A DNA stretch of 64,000 nt from Paenibacillus spiritus (GCF_008710135.1 NZ_VYKK01000002.1:1-64000); one strand, 5' to 3'. Counted from the first letter of the stretch, positions 52,153 through 61,377 are shown. Program-made: numbers and translations. Notes: a model not told the origin generated them from the sequence alone.

Positions 52153-53457
52153 TTACTCGCCTATGGCCCTCTCCGGCTCCGGTCCGGCCGTGCCGGCCGC
52201 CGTTCCCGGCAGGTCCGGCCGGCCGGATAGCGGGCGCCCGGCCGTGCGGAGCAGTTCGCCGAGCTGCCCGGCAACCGCCTCTTCCGTGTAGCGGGCCAGC
52301 ACCTGCTCCCGCGCTTCACGGCCCATGGCCGCACGCAGCACCTCGTCGTTCAGAAGAGTGCGCATGGCTCCGGCCAGCGCCTCGGCGTCCGGATCTCCCG
52401 CAAGCAGACCATTCTCGCCGTGCCTTAGAAGGCCCCTCACTCCCGGCACGTCGAATCCCGCTGCGGGCAGGCCGCAGGCTCCCGCCTCCAGCAGCACCAG
52501 AGGGAGGCCTTCATAGCGGGAAGGCAGAACGAACAGCTCCGAAGCCGCGTAGTAACGGGCGAGCCGTTCCTTGTCGGCAACCGCTCCAAGCAGCGCAACG
52601 CTGTCCTCGGCCCCGTTCTCCGCGATGCACCGCCGCAGCAGTTCCTCATCCGGCCCGCCTCCGGCGATCAGCACACGCAGTTCCGGCATTTCCCGGCGCA
52701 GCAGCGCCGCAGCACGGATCAGCAGGGTATGTCCTTTCTGTCGCTCGAACAGGCGGCCGGCCGTCATAACATAGCGGCAACTCTCATCCAGCCCAAGCTC
52801 CCGGATGGCTTCTCTGCGGTCCTGCGGCCGGAAGATGCCGGTACGGACAAAGTTCGGAACAAGGCGGATGCGGTCCCGCAAATGCGGAAGCTCCCGCTGC
52901 ATCCGGGCGAGCTCTTCTCCGTTCAGCACGGTCAGATAAGCCGCCCTTCGCAGCGTCCGTCTCTTAAGCGGCAGAAGCCAGGGATGAATGCTCCCTCCGT
53001 GATGGGCGGCAATAATCGGGATGCCCAGCCGCCGGGCCGACTGCGAGAGCCGTTCGAACCGGCCGTGCGCATACTCCTGGGCGTAGATCAGCTCCACACC
53101 GTCCTGCCGGAGAAGCTCGTCCAGCAAGGGATGCACCGTTGCCGTGTACTGGGAGAGAAAGCGTCCGAAGGGCGTCCGGTCCGCCAGCGGAAGAGAGGCA
53201 TACAGGCGGTACCAGCGGCCTGCCGGAATAAACTTCAGGGTGCAGCCGGTAAGGCTGTGAACGGCTGTACGCACCGAGCGGCCCTTCTCGGTGAAGTTAT
53301 AGATCGTAACCCGGTGACCCTGGCGCTGCCACATCGCCGCGTATTCGAACGAGAAATCATTGGAATACCTCTCGGCGTACTCTTCTTCAGTCAGCCCCAG
53401 TCCCCGCACATAGAAATCCTCGAAGCAATTGGTCGACAGAAAAATCCCTACATGCAT
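52153..53457 (-). CDS. Glycosyltransferase family 4
   Basis: A 434-residue GT-B enzyme. The N-terminal acceptor domain opens MHVGIFLSTNCFEDFYVRGLG. The C-terminal donor domain has AGRLFERQKGHTLLIRA, the nucleotide-sugar region LPSRYEGLPLVLLEAGACGLPA, and a variable Pro/Gly-rich tail (RPLSGRPDLPGTAAGT). The sugar and acceptor are unknown. Exopolysaccharide or cell-wall glycan assembly is likely. AAAGGATG lies upstream. It is monocistronic and has no sugar-gene neighbours. Confidence 0.86.
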   Translation of the reverse strand: MHVGIFLSTNCFEDFYVRGLGLTEEEYAERYSNDFSFEYAAMWQRQGHRVTIYNFTEKGRSVRTAVHSLTGCTLKFIPAGRWYRLYASLPLADRTPFGRFLSQYTATVHPLLDELLRQDGVELIYAQEYAHGRFERLSQSARRLGIPIIAAHHGGSIHPWLLPLKRRTLRRAAYLTVLNGEELARMQRELPHLRDRIRLVPNFVRTGIFRPQDRREAIRELGLDESCRYVMTAGRLFERQKGHTLLIRAAALLRREMPELRVLIAGGGPDEELLRRCIAENGAEDSVALLGAVADKERLARYYAASELFVLPSRYEGLPLVLLEAGACGLPAAGFDVPGVRGLLRHGENGLLAGDPDAEALAGAMRTLLNDEVLRAAMGREAREQVLARYTEEAVAGQLGELLRTAGRPLSGRPDLPGTAAGTAGPEPERAIGE

Positions 53458-53680
53458 TCAGCATCACATCCTTTCTCCATTATTTTCAATCCTTTTCCAG
53501 TATTATATAGTTCTTTGCGGGGAAGACGAAGTAGACGAAAGGGGTAGACGCCCTATTTCTCATGAAACGTTCACACAACTTCTGCGGGATCAGCCCGGAC
53601 CGCCGCCCTCTCTGGTCCCGTGTCCTGCGGTATGATAGTATGGATGTGACAAATGAATCCAGGCTTATGGAAGGTGAATT

Positions 53681-54793
53681 ATGGCTATTACAAGAAAGGC
53701 GGCGCTTCTCTCCCTCGCCGTCCTGATGAGCGCCTCTCTGCTGGGAGGCTGCGGCAAGGAGAACAACGGCGGGGCGCCGTCCGCTTCGGCTTCCGCGGGA
53801 AATGCGGAGGTGACCGAAGAGAACGGCACCCGGGCGATGGCACAGACCTATTACATCTACGACACCGTGGTGAATATCAAGGTGTTCGGAGACAAGGTCC
53901 AGCAGGCGAACATGGACCATATCCAGGAGATGATGGAACGGATGGATATGGAGTTCAGCCGGACGAAGAAGGACGGCGATGTGTACAAGATCAACGAAGC
54001 CGCCGGCAAGGAAGCCGTCAAAGTCTCCGACGAGACGCTTGACGTCGTGAAGCTCTCCGTCAAGTATGCCCAGGAGATGGACGGGCTGTTCGATCCGACC
54101 ATCGGTCCGCTGGTCGATCTCTGGAATATCGGCAGCGGCGGCGAGAGCGTGCCGCCCAAGCAAGAGATCGACAAGGCCCGGGCGCTGACGAACTACAAGG
54201 ACGTTATCATCGACGAAGCGGCCAAGACCGTCAAGCTCGCCCGCGAAGGTATGGTGCTTGATCTTGGCGGTATCGGCAAAGGCTACGCCGCCGACCGGAT
54301 CGCCGACTATCTGCGCGGCGAAGGTCTGGACAGCGCCATGATTAATCTTGGAGGCAGCAGCATTATCGCGCTCGGCGTCAAGCCGAACGGCTCGGAGTGG
54401 AACATCGGTCTTCAGGACCCGGACAAGAGCCGCGGAACCCAGCTCGGCACGATCAAGATCAGCAACGGCGAAGTCATCGACGCCTCGGGCGTCTATGAAC
54501 GCTTCTTCATGCAGGACGGCGTACGCTACCATCACATCCTCGACCCCCGGACAGGCTACCCGGGACAGGTCGGACTCAAGAGCCTGACCATCATGAGCCC
54601 GAACGCTACGGATGCCGACGCTCTGTCCACCGGCGTATTTCTGATGGGGGCCGAGGAAGGCATGAAGTACCTGCAGTCGCTTCCCGAGAAGATCGACGCC
54701 TTCTTCATTACGGAGGACAACCGGATCTATGCAACCCCGGGCATTCGCGACCGGCTGGTGCTGACCGATTCCACGTACTCCCTCGCGAACTGA
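53681..54793 (+). CDS. apbE: FAD:protein FMN transferase ApbE (lipoprotein)
   Basis: A 370-residue exported lipoprotein that attaches FMN to Thr or Ser of target flavoproteins. Signal peptide with lipobox LLGGC (about 25-29). Conserved motifs: LDLGGIGKGYAADRI, DASGVYERFF, HHILDPRTGYPG and DALSTGVFLMGAEEG, the last being the metal and FAD site. No Rnf, Nqr or fumarate reductase target gene is nearby. AAGGTGA precedes the ATG. Confidence 0.94.
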   Translation: MAITRKAALLSLAVLMSASLLGGCGKENNGGAPSASASAGNAEVTEENGTRAMAQTYYIYDTVVNIKVFGDKVQQANMDHIQEMMERMDMEFSRTKKDGDVYKINEAAGKEAVKVSDETLDVVKLSVKYAQEMDGLFDPTIGPLVDLWNIGSGGESVPPKQEIDKARALTNYKDVIIDEAAKTVKLAREGMVLDLGGIGKGYAADRIADYLRGEGLDSAMINLGGSSIIALGVKPNGSEWNIGLQDPDKSRGTQLGTIKISNGEVIDASGVYERFFMQDGVRYHHILDPRTGYPGQVGLKSLTIMSPNATDADALSTGVFLMGAEEGMKYLQSLPEKIDAFFITEDNRIYATPGIRDRLVLTDSTYSLAN

Positions 54794-54827
54794 ACTTATC
54801 GCGCCCCGCTTACCTTGCAGGCGCAAG

Positions 54828-54870
54828 ACAAGAGAGCAGCCGTACGCAGCGGCTGCTCTCTTGTTGTCTC
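54828..54870 (+). terminator. Terminator after apbE
   Basis: ACAAGAGAGCAGCCG pairs perfectly with its complement (54850-54864) around a seven-base loop, followed by TGTCTC. It also lies downstream of the convergent HAD gene. Confidence 0.8.
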
Positions 54871-54895
54871 TGCGTTATTCGTCTCTGCGTTATTC
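54866..54895. repeat. 15-bp tandem duplication at the 3' end of the HAD gene
   Basis: GTCTCTGCGTTATTC occurs twice in direct succession (54866-54880, 54881-54895). The second copy contains the HAD gene stop codon (54890-54892) and the first a displaced copy of it, just beyond the coding end. Confidence 0.9.
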
Positions 54896-55618
54896 ATCGC
54901 TGCCGGAAGAGCCAAGCAGCAGGGGAACCAGCTCGCCGAAGTCGGCAAAAGCCAGCGTCGGGCCCGGTCCGGGCTCGGGTCTGCGTCCGCGCGGATTGTA
55001 CCAGCAGACGTTCCAGCCGGCTGCGAGCGCCCCCGCCACGTCATTCTCCCAGCTGTCCCCGATATACACCGAATCCGCCGCTTCTGTTCCCGTAGCGGCA
55101 TTGACATGGCGGAACAGCTTGGGGTCCGGCTTCGCCAGACCGACGGCATCGGAGATGAAGAACCGGCGCTCCGGCAGGAGCCGGTCCAGACCGAGAGCCC
55201 GAATCTTCTTCATCTGATGCGTCTCGGGGCCATTCGTAATAATCCCGACGGTTCGGCCCTCTTCAACCAGCCGTTCCAGCAGCTCCATCGTGCCCGAGTT
55301 CGGCTCGATGTCATACTGCCTGTCGATGTAGGCCTGCTGCAGAAGGGCCGCCAGTCCGGGGCCTCCCGGCAATCCGGCTTCCTCCAGCATCCGTTCCCAG
55401 CGCAGTTCCCGGGTACGGGTCAGCTCCAGTCTCCCCGAGAGATAATCGGGCCACAGCAGGTCGCTGAAATAGCGGAAACGCCGGAAGCGGTGAATCCACT
55501 CCTGCTCTTCGGCACGCAGTCCCCCGGCCTCCTCCATCGCCTTGCGAAAGGGAATCATCTGATCATACAGCGTATCGTCCAAATCCCAGAATACAGCGGT
55601 TCTTTTCTTTTCTCCCAC
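54890..55618 (-). CDS. HAD-superfamily hydrolase
   Basis: A 242-residue phosphatase starting at GTG with GGAAAGGAAG upstream. HAD motif I is FWDLDDTLYD (about 11-20), motif II GIITNGPET, motif III in VGLAKPDPKLF and motif IV YIGDSWENDVAG. The cap domain (about 25-110) is helical, as in the YjjG/haloacid dehalogenase subgroup acting on small phosphates or nucleotides. It lies 30 bases after the phosphodiesterase gene on the same strand and its stop codon is inside a tandem duplication. Confidence 0.88.
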   Translation of the reverse strand: MGEKKRTAVFWDLDDTLYDQMIPFRKAMEEAGGLRAEEQEWIHRFRRFRYFSDLLWPDYLSGRLELTRTRELRWERMLEEAGLPGGPGLAALLQQAYIDRQYDIEPNSGTMELLERLVEEGRTVGIITNGPETHQMKKIRALGLDRLLPERRFFISDAVGLAKPDPKLFRHVNAATGTEAADSVYIGDSWENDVAGALAAGWNVCWYNPRGRRPEPGPGPTLAFADFGELVPLLLGSSGSDE

Positions 55619-55648
55619 AGCTTGACTTCCTTTCCCGTACGGCCCGTT

Positions 55649-56155
55649 CTAATCTCTGGAATCATAGAAGATATGCTCGGCCCTGATCTCTCTTCCGCCT
55701 GTCTCCAGGAGTCCGAAGGAGTAGCGTTTCTCCCTCCGCTTGTCTGTCGGAGAACCGGGGTTGAACAGCAGCAGACCGCTCTCCCGCCGCAGCAGCGGCT
55801 GATGCGAATGACCGAACAGAATGCAGTCCAGCGACTCCCCCCGAAAGGCCAGCAGCGCATTGCCCGGCGTGCCTTGACCCGAGTAGGGATAATGGCCGTG
55901 AACAAGCCCGAAACGCAGCCCGTCCAACTCCAGAATCTTGCGTTCTCCGAACCGGCTCACGATCATGGGCCCGTCATTGTTGCCCGCGATCCCTTCCACC
56001 GGAGCCAGTTCCGCCAGCATGTCGTACACTTCGGGAATGACCCAGTCTCCGAGGTGGAGAATCAGATCCGCTCCCTCCAGAGAGCGGATCAGCGTCTCCG
56101 GCAGCTTCCGTCCGGTCCGGCTGATATGCGTGTCTGATACAACACCGATTCTCAT
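55649..56155 (-). CDS. YfcE-type metallophosphoesterase
   Basis: A 168-residue phosphodiesterase. Start at the second of two adjacent ATGs (56155), six bases after AAGGAGG. The metal site is complete: VVSDTHI, HLGDW, GNNDGP, HGHYP and FGHSHQP. It is the YfcE/MJ0936 class. The biological substrate is uncertain. Probably cotranscribed with the deacetylase upstream (20-base gap) and the HAD gene downstream. Confidence 0.9.
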   Translation of the reverse strand: MRIGVVSDTHISRTGRKLPETLIRSLEGADLILHLGDWVIPEVYDMLAELAPVEGIAGNNDGPMIVSRFGERKILELDGLRFGLVHGHYPYSGQGTPGNALLAFRGESLDCILFGHSHQPLLRRESGLLLFNPGSPTDKRREKRYSFGLLETGGREIRAEHIFYDSRD

Positions 56156-56175
56156 CATCGTCCTCCTTATCCTGA

Positions 56176-57366
56176 CTAGGTGGCGGCCCGGCCGGCCGTC
56201 ACGGTCCGCAGCGTTACGGCGCCGCCGCCTTGGCTATAGTCCAGAGCGAAGCCCAGCGCCTGGCAGAGCTCCGGCAGCGGAACCATCCACTGCCCCTTCC
56301 TAAGCTCCGGCTGCGCGCCGGGGAGAGCAACCGGCCAGCCGTTGACCTCCAGCTGCTTCTGCGGCACCAAGCGGCGAATGCGGTCGATGGCCTCCTGCGC
56401 GGAGCGGCGGTCGCTGCCGGCATTGATGCGGGGAGCGTTAACTGCGCCCCGCGTAGCCATACCTTCCCGAATGGTGAAATGCAGCCGGATGCCCACCGCC
56501 TCTGCGGCTTGCAGCGTCCGGGCTGTCGCCGATCCGTACGGATAGGCAATCGCCGAATCCGTATTGCCCAGCTCCTGTCTCAGCCGGGATTCGGCGTGAG
56601 ACAGATCCTTCTCCACCCTCTGGTAATATTCTTCATTCGTCTCGTTCCGGTCTTCGCCCTGGATATACAGCAGCGAACTCAGCGCCGGCCGCAGATCTCC
56701 GTCGCCGTCCACCGGCTCATAGCGGTGCAGATCATACGTATGGTCATAGAAGCCCATGCCATGCTTCTTCATCTCCCGCATCTGCGCCCAGGTCAGCTTC
56801 GGTACTCCCCCCCGGGAGGGATGGTCGACGTCGGAGACAATGACAAAATTAACCGCGCTGTAACCATACCGGCGCAGAACCGGATAGGCCAGCTTGTAGA
56901 AGCTCTCATACCCGTCGTCAAAAGTCAGAAGCACCGCGTTATCCGGCACGGCTCCTTCGCCCTGCATGAAGCGCTCGTACTGCTTCATGGTGATTACCCG
57001 GTAGCCCTCCGACTTCAGCAAAGCCATCTGCGCCTTGAACCGGTCCGCCGGCAGAACTCCCGGCAGCCGGGGCTGCGAGCCTTCCGAGAGATGATGATAC
57101 ATCAGAACGGCGACTTCGTTCCGGTAATACACGCCGGGCGGGAGCTTCCGGTCACTGCCCCAGGAGATGTCGGCATGGAGCAGGCGCTCCGCGAACGGCA
57201 GGCTGACCATCAGCCCTCCGTGCCGGCTGAGCACAGGCCCTTCGGCAGCAACCGGCCGCCCGTCCCGGATGAACCGGTACGGCTCCGGACCCCAGCCGTC
57301 CGTGAGGCTCTGAACCAGGATGAAGATCACTGCGGCCGCCAGGACCGCCAACCCTATTCTTCTCAA
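56176..57366 (-). CDS. Polysaccharide deacetylase with C-terminal copper-amine-oxidase-like domain
   Basis: A 396-residue exported enzyme starting at TTG, eight bases after GGGAGG. An N-terminal anchor helix (about 4-22) precedes a NodB domain with VLLTFDDGYESFY (Asp pair) and the zinc-binding DHTYDLH, then AYPYGSATARTL. The C-terminal 60 residues resemble the copper amine oxidase N-terminal stalk domain. It probably deacetylates peptidoglycan or an exopolysaccharide at the cell surface. Confidence 0.87.
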   Translation of the reverse strand: MRRIGLAVLAAAVIFILVQSLTDGWGPEPYRFIRDGRPVAAEGPVLSRHGGLMVSLPFAERLLHADISWGSDRKLPPGVYYRNEVAVLMYHHLSEGSQPRLPGVLPADRFKAQMALLKSEGYRVITMKQYERFMQGEGAVPDNAVLLTFDDGYESFYKLAYPVLRRYGYSAVNFVIVSDVDHPSRGGVPKLTWAQMREMKKHGMGFYDHTYDLHRYEPVDGDGDLRPALSSLLYIQGEDRNETNEEYYQRVEKDLSHAESRLRQELGNTDSAIAYPYGSATARTLQAAEAVGIRLHFTIREGMATRGAVNAPRINAGSDRRSAQEAIDRIRRLVPQKQLEVNGWPVALPGAQPELRKGQWMVPLPELCQALGFALDYSQGGGAVTLRTVTAGRAAT

Positions 57367-57454
57367 GAGGAACGCCTCCCTACAAATGCGTTATCCTCCT
57401 CATGATAGAACTCAGGCAGCTGCCGAGGGTAACAAAAACGTCATTCCCTCCCGG

Positions 57455-57715
57455 CTATTTGAAATTGCGCCAGTCCTGCTTGCTGTTCTCCAGCAGGTGC
57501 CCGAAGTCATTGTCAAGCCGCTTCTGCTCTGCCCGGCGCGCCGCTTCCGCCTGCTCCCGCTCCGCCTCGAGGCGGCTGCGCTCTTCCTCCTTGAGACTGT
57601 CGGCCTGCGCTTTCAGCTTGCCGAGCACTTCCGGGTTCAGCAGGTCCTTCAGTGTTGCCGGACCCGCATCCGCCCCCGGCTTCTTCGGAGCCGGGGCTGT
57701 CTTCTTCTTCGCCAT
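57455..57715 (-). CDS. YqkE-family small protein
   Basis: An 86-residue hydrophilic protein (DUF3886), with a Lys/Pro/Ala-rich N-terminus (MAKKKTAPAPKKPG), the conserved core ATLKDLLNPEVLGKLKAQAD, and a charged coiled coil (EEERSRLEAEREQAEAARRA). GAGGAAC precedes the start. Function unknown. Confidence 0.8.
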   Translation of the reverse strand: MAKKKTAPAPKKPGADAGPATLKDLLNPEVLGKLKAQADSLKEEERSRLEAEREQAEAARRAEQKRLDNDFGHLLENSKQDWRNFK

Positions 57716-57776
57716 CGTCTAAGTTCCTCCCTGAACCAAAATTCGTGTTCTTGCCGCTTCTGTCAAGAATCAGAAG

Positions 57777-58304
57777 TCAGGATGCCGTCCGGTTCTCCGG
57801 CCCCACCTTGCGTCCCACAATGACGAGATCGCGCTTCACCCCGTCCAGCTCCGCGACTTCGGGCAGCAGACCCCAGCGCTCGAAGCCGAACCGCTTAAGC
57901 AGCGCCAGGCTCGGTCCGTTGTGGCCGAAGACGAAGCCGACCAGATTGGTCAGCCCGAGCCGGGGGCATTCCTGGATCGCCCGCTCCAGCAGCAGCGTGC
58001 CCGCTCCCGTCCCCCGCCACGCTTCGCCTACATAGATGCTGAGTTCAGCGGTTCCGTTATAGGCCGGACGGCCGTAGAACGACTGGAAGCTCAGCCAGGC
58101 GGCGACTTCCCCGTCCTGGCGCAGCACCCACAGCGGCCGGTGGTCGCTGTTATGCTCCCGGAACCAGTTCAGCCGGCCCTCCACCGAGACCGGCTCCAGA
58201 TCGGCGGTCACCATTCGGCCCGCCACGGTCGAATTATAAATATCCACAATCGCCGGCAGATCCTCCAGCCGCGCGTCTTCAATTGCCGCATGCTTCCATT
58301 TCAT
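57777..58304 (-). CDS. GNAT acetyltransferase (phosphinothricin acetyltransferase-like)
   Basis: A 175-residue enzyme starting at 58304 ([20 protein letters not shown]) with GGGGGGAT upstream. The PAT/YwnH subgroup is indicated by IVDIYNSTV near the N-terminus and the acetyl-CoA motif [20 protein letters not shown], followed by [19 protein letters not shown]. Substrates in this group are amino acid analogues such as methionine sulfoximine or phosphinothricin. The actual substrate is unknown. Confidence 0.86.
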   Translation of the reverse strand: MKWKHAAIEDARLEDLPAIVDIYNSTVAGRMVTADLEPVSVEGRLNWFREHNSDHRPLWVLRQDGEVAAWLSFQSFYGRPAYNGTAELSIYVGEAWRGTGAGTLLLERAIQECPRLGLTNLVGFVFGHNGPSLALLKRFGFERWGLLPEVAELDGVKRDLVIVGRKVGPENRTAS

Positions 58305-58423
58305 TGACAATCCCCCCGATTTGGCCGCCCGCTTTGCATGAACCCGGCAGGCGGTGATACTCTGTATAGGACAACGTAATCCATTCACGGCCTTTTCGTC
58401 AAATCCCCTTATGAGGAGAATGA

Positions 58424-58912
58424 ATGCAGATGATGGAACACAATGATGCCATACGGGAAGAAATCTACAAGACGGTAGCCGGACTGTCGGCCGAGACGCT
58501 GAACCGGAAGCCGGCCGAAGGCAAATGGTCTCCCATCCAGGTCATGGAGCATTTATACCTGATGGAACGGGGCATTACGGCCGGCATCGCGGCGGCCTTG
58601 AAATCCGGCGAAGCTGCGGCCGACCCGAAGCCCTACCGGCTGACGCTGGACCGCAGCCGGTATATCGACGCCCCGGCCGCGTTCGTGCCGACCGAAGAGC
58701 TGCTGCTGCCGGCCGACGTCCGCGCCCGGCTGGACCAGTCGCGCGCCGAGCTCAGAGCGCTGCTGGAAGCGAGCGACTCCAGCCTGTGGGCGCGCCGGGT
58801 CTATCCCCATCCGGTCTTCGGACCGATGGATGTGGCCCAGTGGGTTGATTTTATCGGCGTCCACGAAGAACGCCATCTCGCCCAGATTCGGGAAGCGCTC
58901 GCCGCCTGCTAA
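58424..58912 (+). CDS. DinB/YfiT-like metal-dependent protein
   Basis: A 162-residue four-helix-bundle protein with GAGGAGA before its ATG. Three metal-ligand histidines of the DinB_2 family are in place: [11 protein letters not shown] and [13 protein letters not shown]. Members include thiol (bacillithiol) transferases and proteins of unknown role. The substrate is not predictable. The csaA gene begins 16 bases downstream and is likely cotranscribed. Confidence 0.86.
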   Translation: MQMMEHNDAIREEIYKTVAGLSAETLNRKPAEGKWSPIQVMEHLYLMERGITAGIAAALKSGEAAADPKPYRLTLDRSRYIDAPAAFVPTEELLLPADVRARLDQSRAELRALLEASDSSLWARRVYPHPVFGPMDVAQWVDFIGVHEERHLAQIREALAAC

Positions 58913-58928
58913 GAAGGAGGAGAGAGCC

Positions 58929-59258
58929 ATGGCAACGATTGACGATTTCATGCAGCTGGACTTGAGAGTCGGCACGATTGTTACGGCCGAGCCGTTTCCC
59001 GAAGCTCGCAGACCGGCAATCAAGCTTGGAATAGACTTCGGCGAGCTCGGCGTCAAAGCTTCGAGCGCCCAGATCACGCGGCGGTATGCGGCAGAGGACC
59101 TGATCGGGCGGCAGGTGGTGGCTGTCGTCAACTTCCCGCCCCGCCGCATCGCCGGCTTCCGGTCGGAGGTGCTGATACTCGGCGGCGTCCCGGAAGAGGG
59201 CGATGTCGTCCTGCTGCGTCCCGACGCGTCCGTGCCGAACGGAACGCCGGTCGCCTGA
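58929..59258 (+). CDS. csaA: Export-related chaperone CsaA
   Basis: A 109-residue tRNA-binding-domain protein starting MATIDDFMQLDLRVGTIV, with GFRSEVLILGGVPEEGDVVLLRPD at the C-terminus, the expected length for CsaA dimers. B. subtilis CsaA binds unfolded preproteins and SecA. Ribosome-binding site GGAGGAGAG. Confidence 0.93.
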   Translation: MATIDDFMQLDLRVGTIVTAEPFPEARRPAIKLGIDFGELGVKASSAQITRRYAAEDLIGRQVVAVVNFPPRRIAGFRSEVLILGGVPEEGDVVLLRPDASVPNGTPVA

Positions 59259-59365
59259 CCGGAGTATCCCGGCAGACCGGAGCATTCGGAAGGCTGCGGC
59301 CGGTTCAATCGGCTATAATAAACGGATAGCCGGCGATTTATTTAATAAGGAGATGGAGTTCGTTC

Positions 59366-60460
59366 ATGAGTACCCCCCTGCACCAACTGGAATCCCGGAT
59401 GGCCGGCGACGGCCTGGATGCCCTGCTTGTCACCGATCCGAAGCATGTCTATTATTTGACCGGCTTTGCCAGCAATCCCCACGAGCGCTTTCTCGGCCTG
59501 CTGCTGATCCGCGGCGAGGAGCCGGCGCTGATCGTTCCCGCCCTGGACGCCGAAGCGGCTCATGCGGCTTCTTCCGTCGGCAATATCGTCACCCATGCCG
59601 ATACCGACGATCCCTATGCGCTCCTTGCCGCGCGCCTCGGAACGTTCCGGGGCCGGCTCGGCATCGAGAAGGAGCAGCTTACGCTGGCCCGGTATGAACG
59701 GCTACAGGCCGCCGCGCCCGGCTTCGACGCCGCAGACATCGGACCCGCTCTTCGGGCGATGCGCGCGGTCAAGACGCCGGAGGAGGTCAGCCGGATGCGC
59801 CGCGCGGCGGAACTGGTCGAGGAGGTGCTGCGCGGCGGCCTCGCCAAGCTTGCGCCCGGCACAACCGAGGTCGATCTGGTCGCCGAGCTGGAATATCTGA
59901 TGAAGAAGCTCGGCGCGGAAGGTCCTTCCTTCGACACGATGGTGCTGTCCGGCCCCAATACGGCGCTGCCGCACGGTGTACCGGGAAGCCGGGTTATCCA
60001 GCCCGGCGATCTGCTGATGTTCGACCTCGGCGTATTCGCCGAAGGCTACGCTTCCGACATTACCCGAACGTTCGCGGTCGGCGAGATTGACGGCAAGCTG
60101 AGAGACATCTACGGCGCCGTTCTGGCGGCCAATGAAGCCGGGATCGCGGCATCCCTGGCGGGAGCCGCCTACGGTTCCGTGGACCGGGCAGCGCGGCAGG
60201 TCATCGAGGAAGCCGGATACGGCCCGTACTTCATGCACCGCGTCGGGCACGGGCTCGGCATGGATACCCACGAGTACCCGTCGCTGCACGGCATGAACGA
60301 AGACCGGATCGGCGAAGGCAACGTGTTCACCGTCGAGCCGGGCATCTATGTGCCGGGCATAGGCGGCGTCCGGATCGAGGACGAAGTCTTCATCGAGAAC
60401 GGACGCGGCGTAACGCTGACTTCCTTCCCGAAGGAACTGACTGCGCTGACGCTGGGCTGA
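59366..60460 (+). CDS. M24 family Xaa-Pro peptidase
   Basis: A 364-residue metalloaminopeptidase of the creatinase/prolidase fold. The N-terminal domain opens HQLESRMAGDGLDALLVTDPKHVYYLTGF. The catalytic pita-bread domain holds all five metal ligands: FDLGVFAEGYASDITRTF (two Asp), HRVGHGLGMDTHE (His), EPGIYVPGIGG (Glu) and RIEDEV (Glu). It should cleave X-Pro dipeptides, as B. subtilis YqhT. TATAAT at 59314-59319 may be its -10 element. Ends at a strong terminator. Confidence 0.94.
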   Translation: MSTPLHQLESRMAGDGLDALLVTDPKHVYYLTGFASNPHERFLGLLLIRGEEPALIVPALDAEAAHAASSVGNIVTHADTDDPYALLAARLGTFRGRLGIEKEQLTLARYERLQAAAPGFDAADIGPALRAMRAVKTPEEVSRMRRAAELVEEVLRGGLAKLAPGTTEVDLVAELEYLMKKLGAEGPSFDTMVLSGPNTALPHGVPGSRVIQPGDLLMFDLGVFAEGYASDITRTFAVGEIDGKLRDIYGAVLAANEAGIAASLAGAAYGSVDRAARQVIEEAGYGPYFMHRVGHGLGMDTHEYPSLHGMNEDRIGEGNVFTVEPGIYVPGIGGVRIEDEVFIENGRGVTLTSFPKELTALTLG

Positions 60461-60494
60461 CAGCAGCCGGAAGTCCCCTTCCTGCAAGCCAAGC

Positions 60495-60540
60495 AACCCC
60501 AAAAAAGCAGCCACCTGCGAGGTGGCTGCTTTTTTGGGTT
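60495..60540. terminator. Bidirectional terminator
   Basis: AAAAAAGCAGCCACCT pairs perfectly with its complement around a three-base loop, giving T-runs on both strands between the convergent peptidase and transporter genes. Confidence 0.92.
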
Positions 60541-60572
60541 AACCCCGTATCTATTTAATCCCGGCCGCTGCT

Positions 60573-61328
60573 CTATACGGATCGTTCCATCGGCGAAGCA
60601 GCCGCGTCAGACCGCTTGTCCGGCGCCGCAGAGGTCTCCTCCTCCGGGAACCGGAAGCTTCGGGCCAGGTACAGCACCGGCGTACCCGCTGCCGTGAGCA
60701 GGAACTTGACGACATACGTCGTCAGCAGAATTTCGATCCATACCTCCATGCTGTAGAGCCCCGCGAACGCGATGGTGCAGAAGATCAGCGTATCTACAAA
60801 AGAACTGATCATCGTGCTCCCGTTGGAGCGAATCCACATCTGGCGGTAGGAGCCGAAATAACCGCGAATCCACGTGTACAGCCGAACGTCGAGGAACTGG
60901 CTGATGAAATAGGCCAGAAGGCTGCCCAGCGCAAGACGGGGCATAAGCCCGAAGATCGCCTTCAGCGATTCCTGCGCGTCAAGCGCAATCTGCTCGCCCT
61001 GCGGCTCGAAGACGAGAGCCATCTGCATAATCACGGTGGTCATGAGCAGCGTGAAGAACCCGAACCAGACCGCGCGGCGCGCTTCGGCGCGGCCGTATTT
61101 TTCATTCAGCAGATCACTGGTCATGTAGAGCGTAACGTACATGGTATTTCCCAGTGTCATCACGATGCCCAGCGGCATCTCGATGGTCTTGACGACCTGA
61201 ATATTGGCGATAACGGTCGCGACCCCCACCCAGGCATACAGTCCCTTCTTACCGAACAGCCGGTAGCAGAGCAGGAACAGGCCGAAGTGGACGACGACGA
61301 ACAGGACGCCCCACAACAAATTGAACAT
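60573..61328 (-). CDS. Queuosine precursor transporter (YhhQ/COG1738)
   Basis: A 251-residue integral membrane protein with six helices, starting at 61328 (MFNLLWGVLFVVVHFGLF) with AGGAGG 9-14 bases upstream. Signature segments: ANIQVVKTIEMPLGIVMTLGN, TSDLLNEKYG, and GSTMISSFVDTLIF. The family imports preQ0, preQ1 or queuine for tRNA queuosine. A probable preQ1-I riboswitch covers its ribosome-binding site, which supports the annotation. The C-terminal tail (EEETSAAPDKRSDAA) is a hydrophilic extension. Confidence 0.9.
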   Translation of the reverse strand: MFNLLWGVLFVVVHFGLFLLCYRLFGKKGLYAWVGVATVIANIQVVKTIEMPLGIVMTLGNTMYVTLYMTSDLLNEKYGRAEARRAVWFGFFTLLMTTVIMQMALVFEPQGEQIALDAQESLKAIFGLMPRLALGSLLAYFISQFLDVRLYTWIRGYFGSYRQMWIRSNGSTMISSFVDTLIFCTIAFAGLYSMEVWIEILLTTYVVKFLLTAAGTPVLYLARSFRFPEEETSAAPDKRSDAAASPMERSV

Positions 61329-61337
61329 CACAAATAG

Positions 61338-61377
61338 CCTCCTAGTTTTGGTTACGCGGGATGGTTTCGAACCGCGG
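61338..61377 (-). promoter_or_regulatory. Probable class I preQ1 riboswitch
   Basis: On the minus strand, CGCGG pairs with CCGCG to form P1. The 11-base L1 begins UUC, the single C before the 3' arm is the ligand-binding position, and the A-rich tail CCAAAACUAGGAGG contains the Shine-Dalgarno. Spacing of P1, L1 and the C matches the B. subtilis queC aptamer base for base, although the loop 2 tail is slightly longer and some P2 pairs are not obvious. Binding of preQ1 would hide the ribosome-binding site of the transporter gene. Identification is by eye. Confidence 0.75.
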
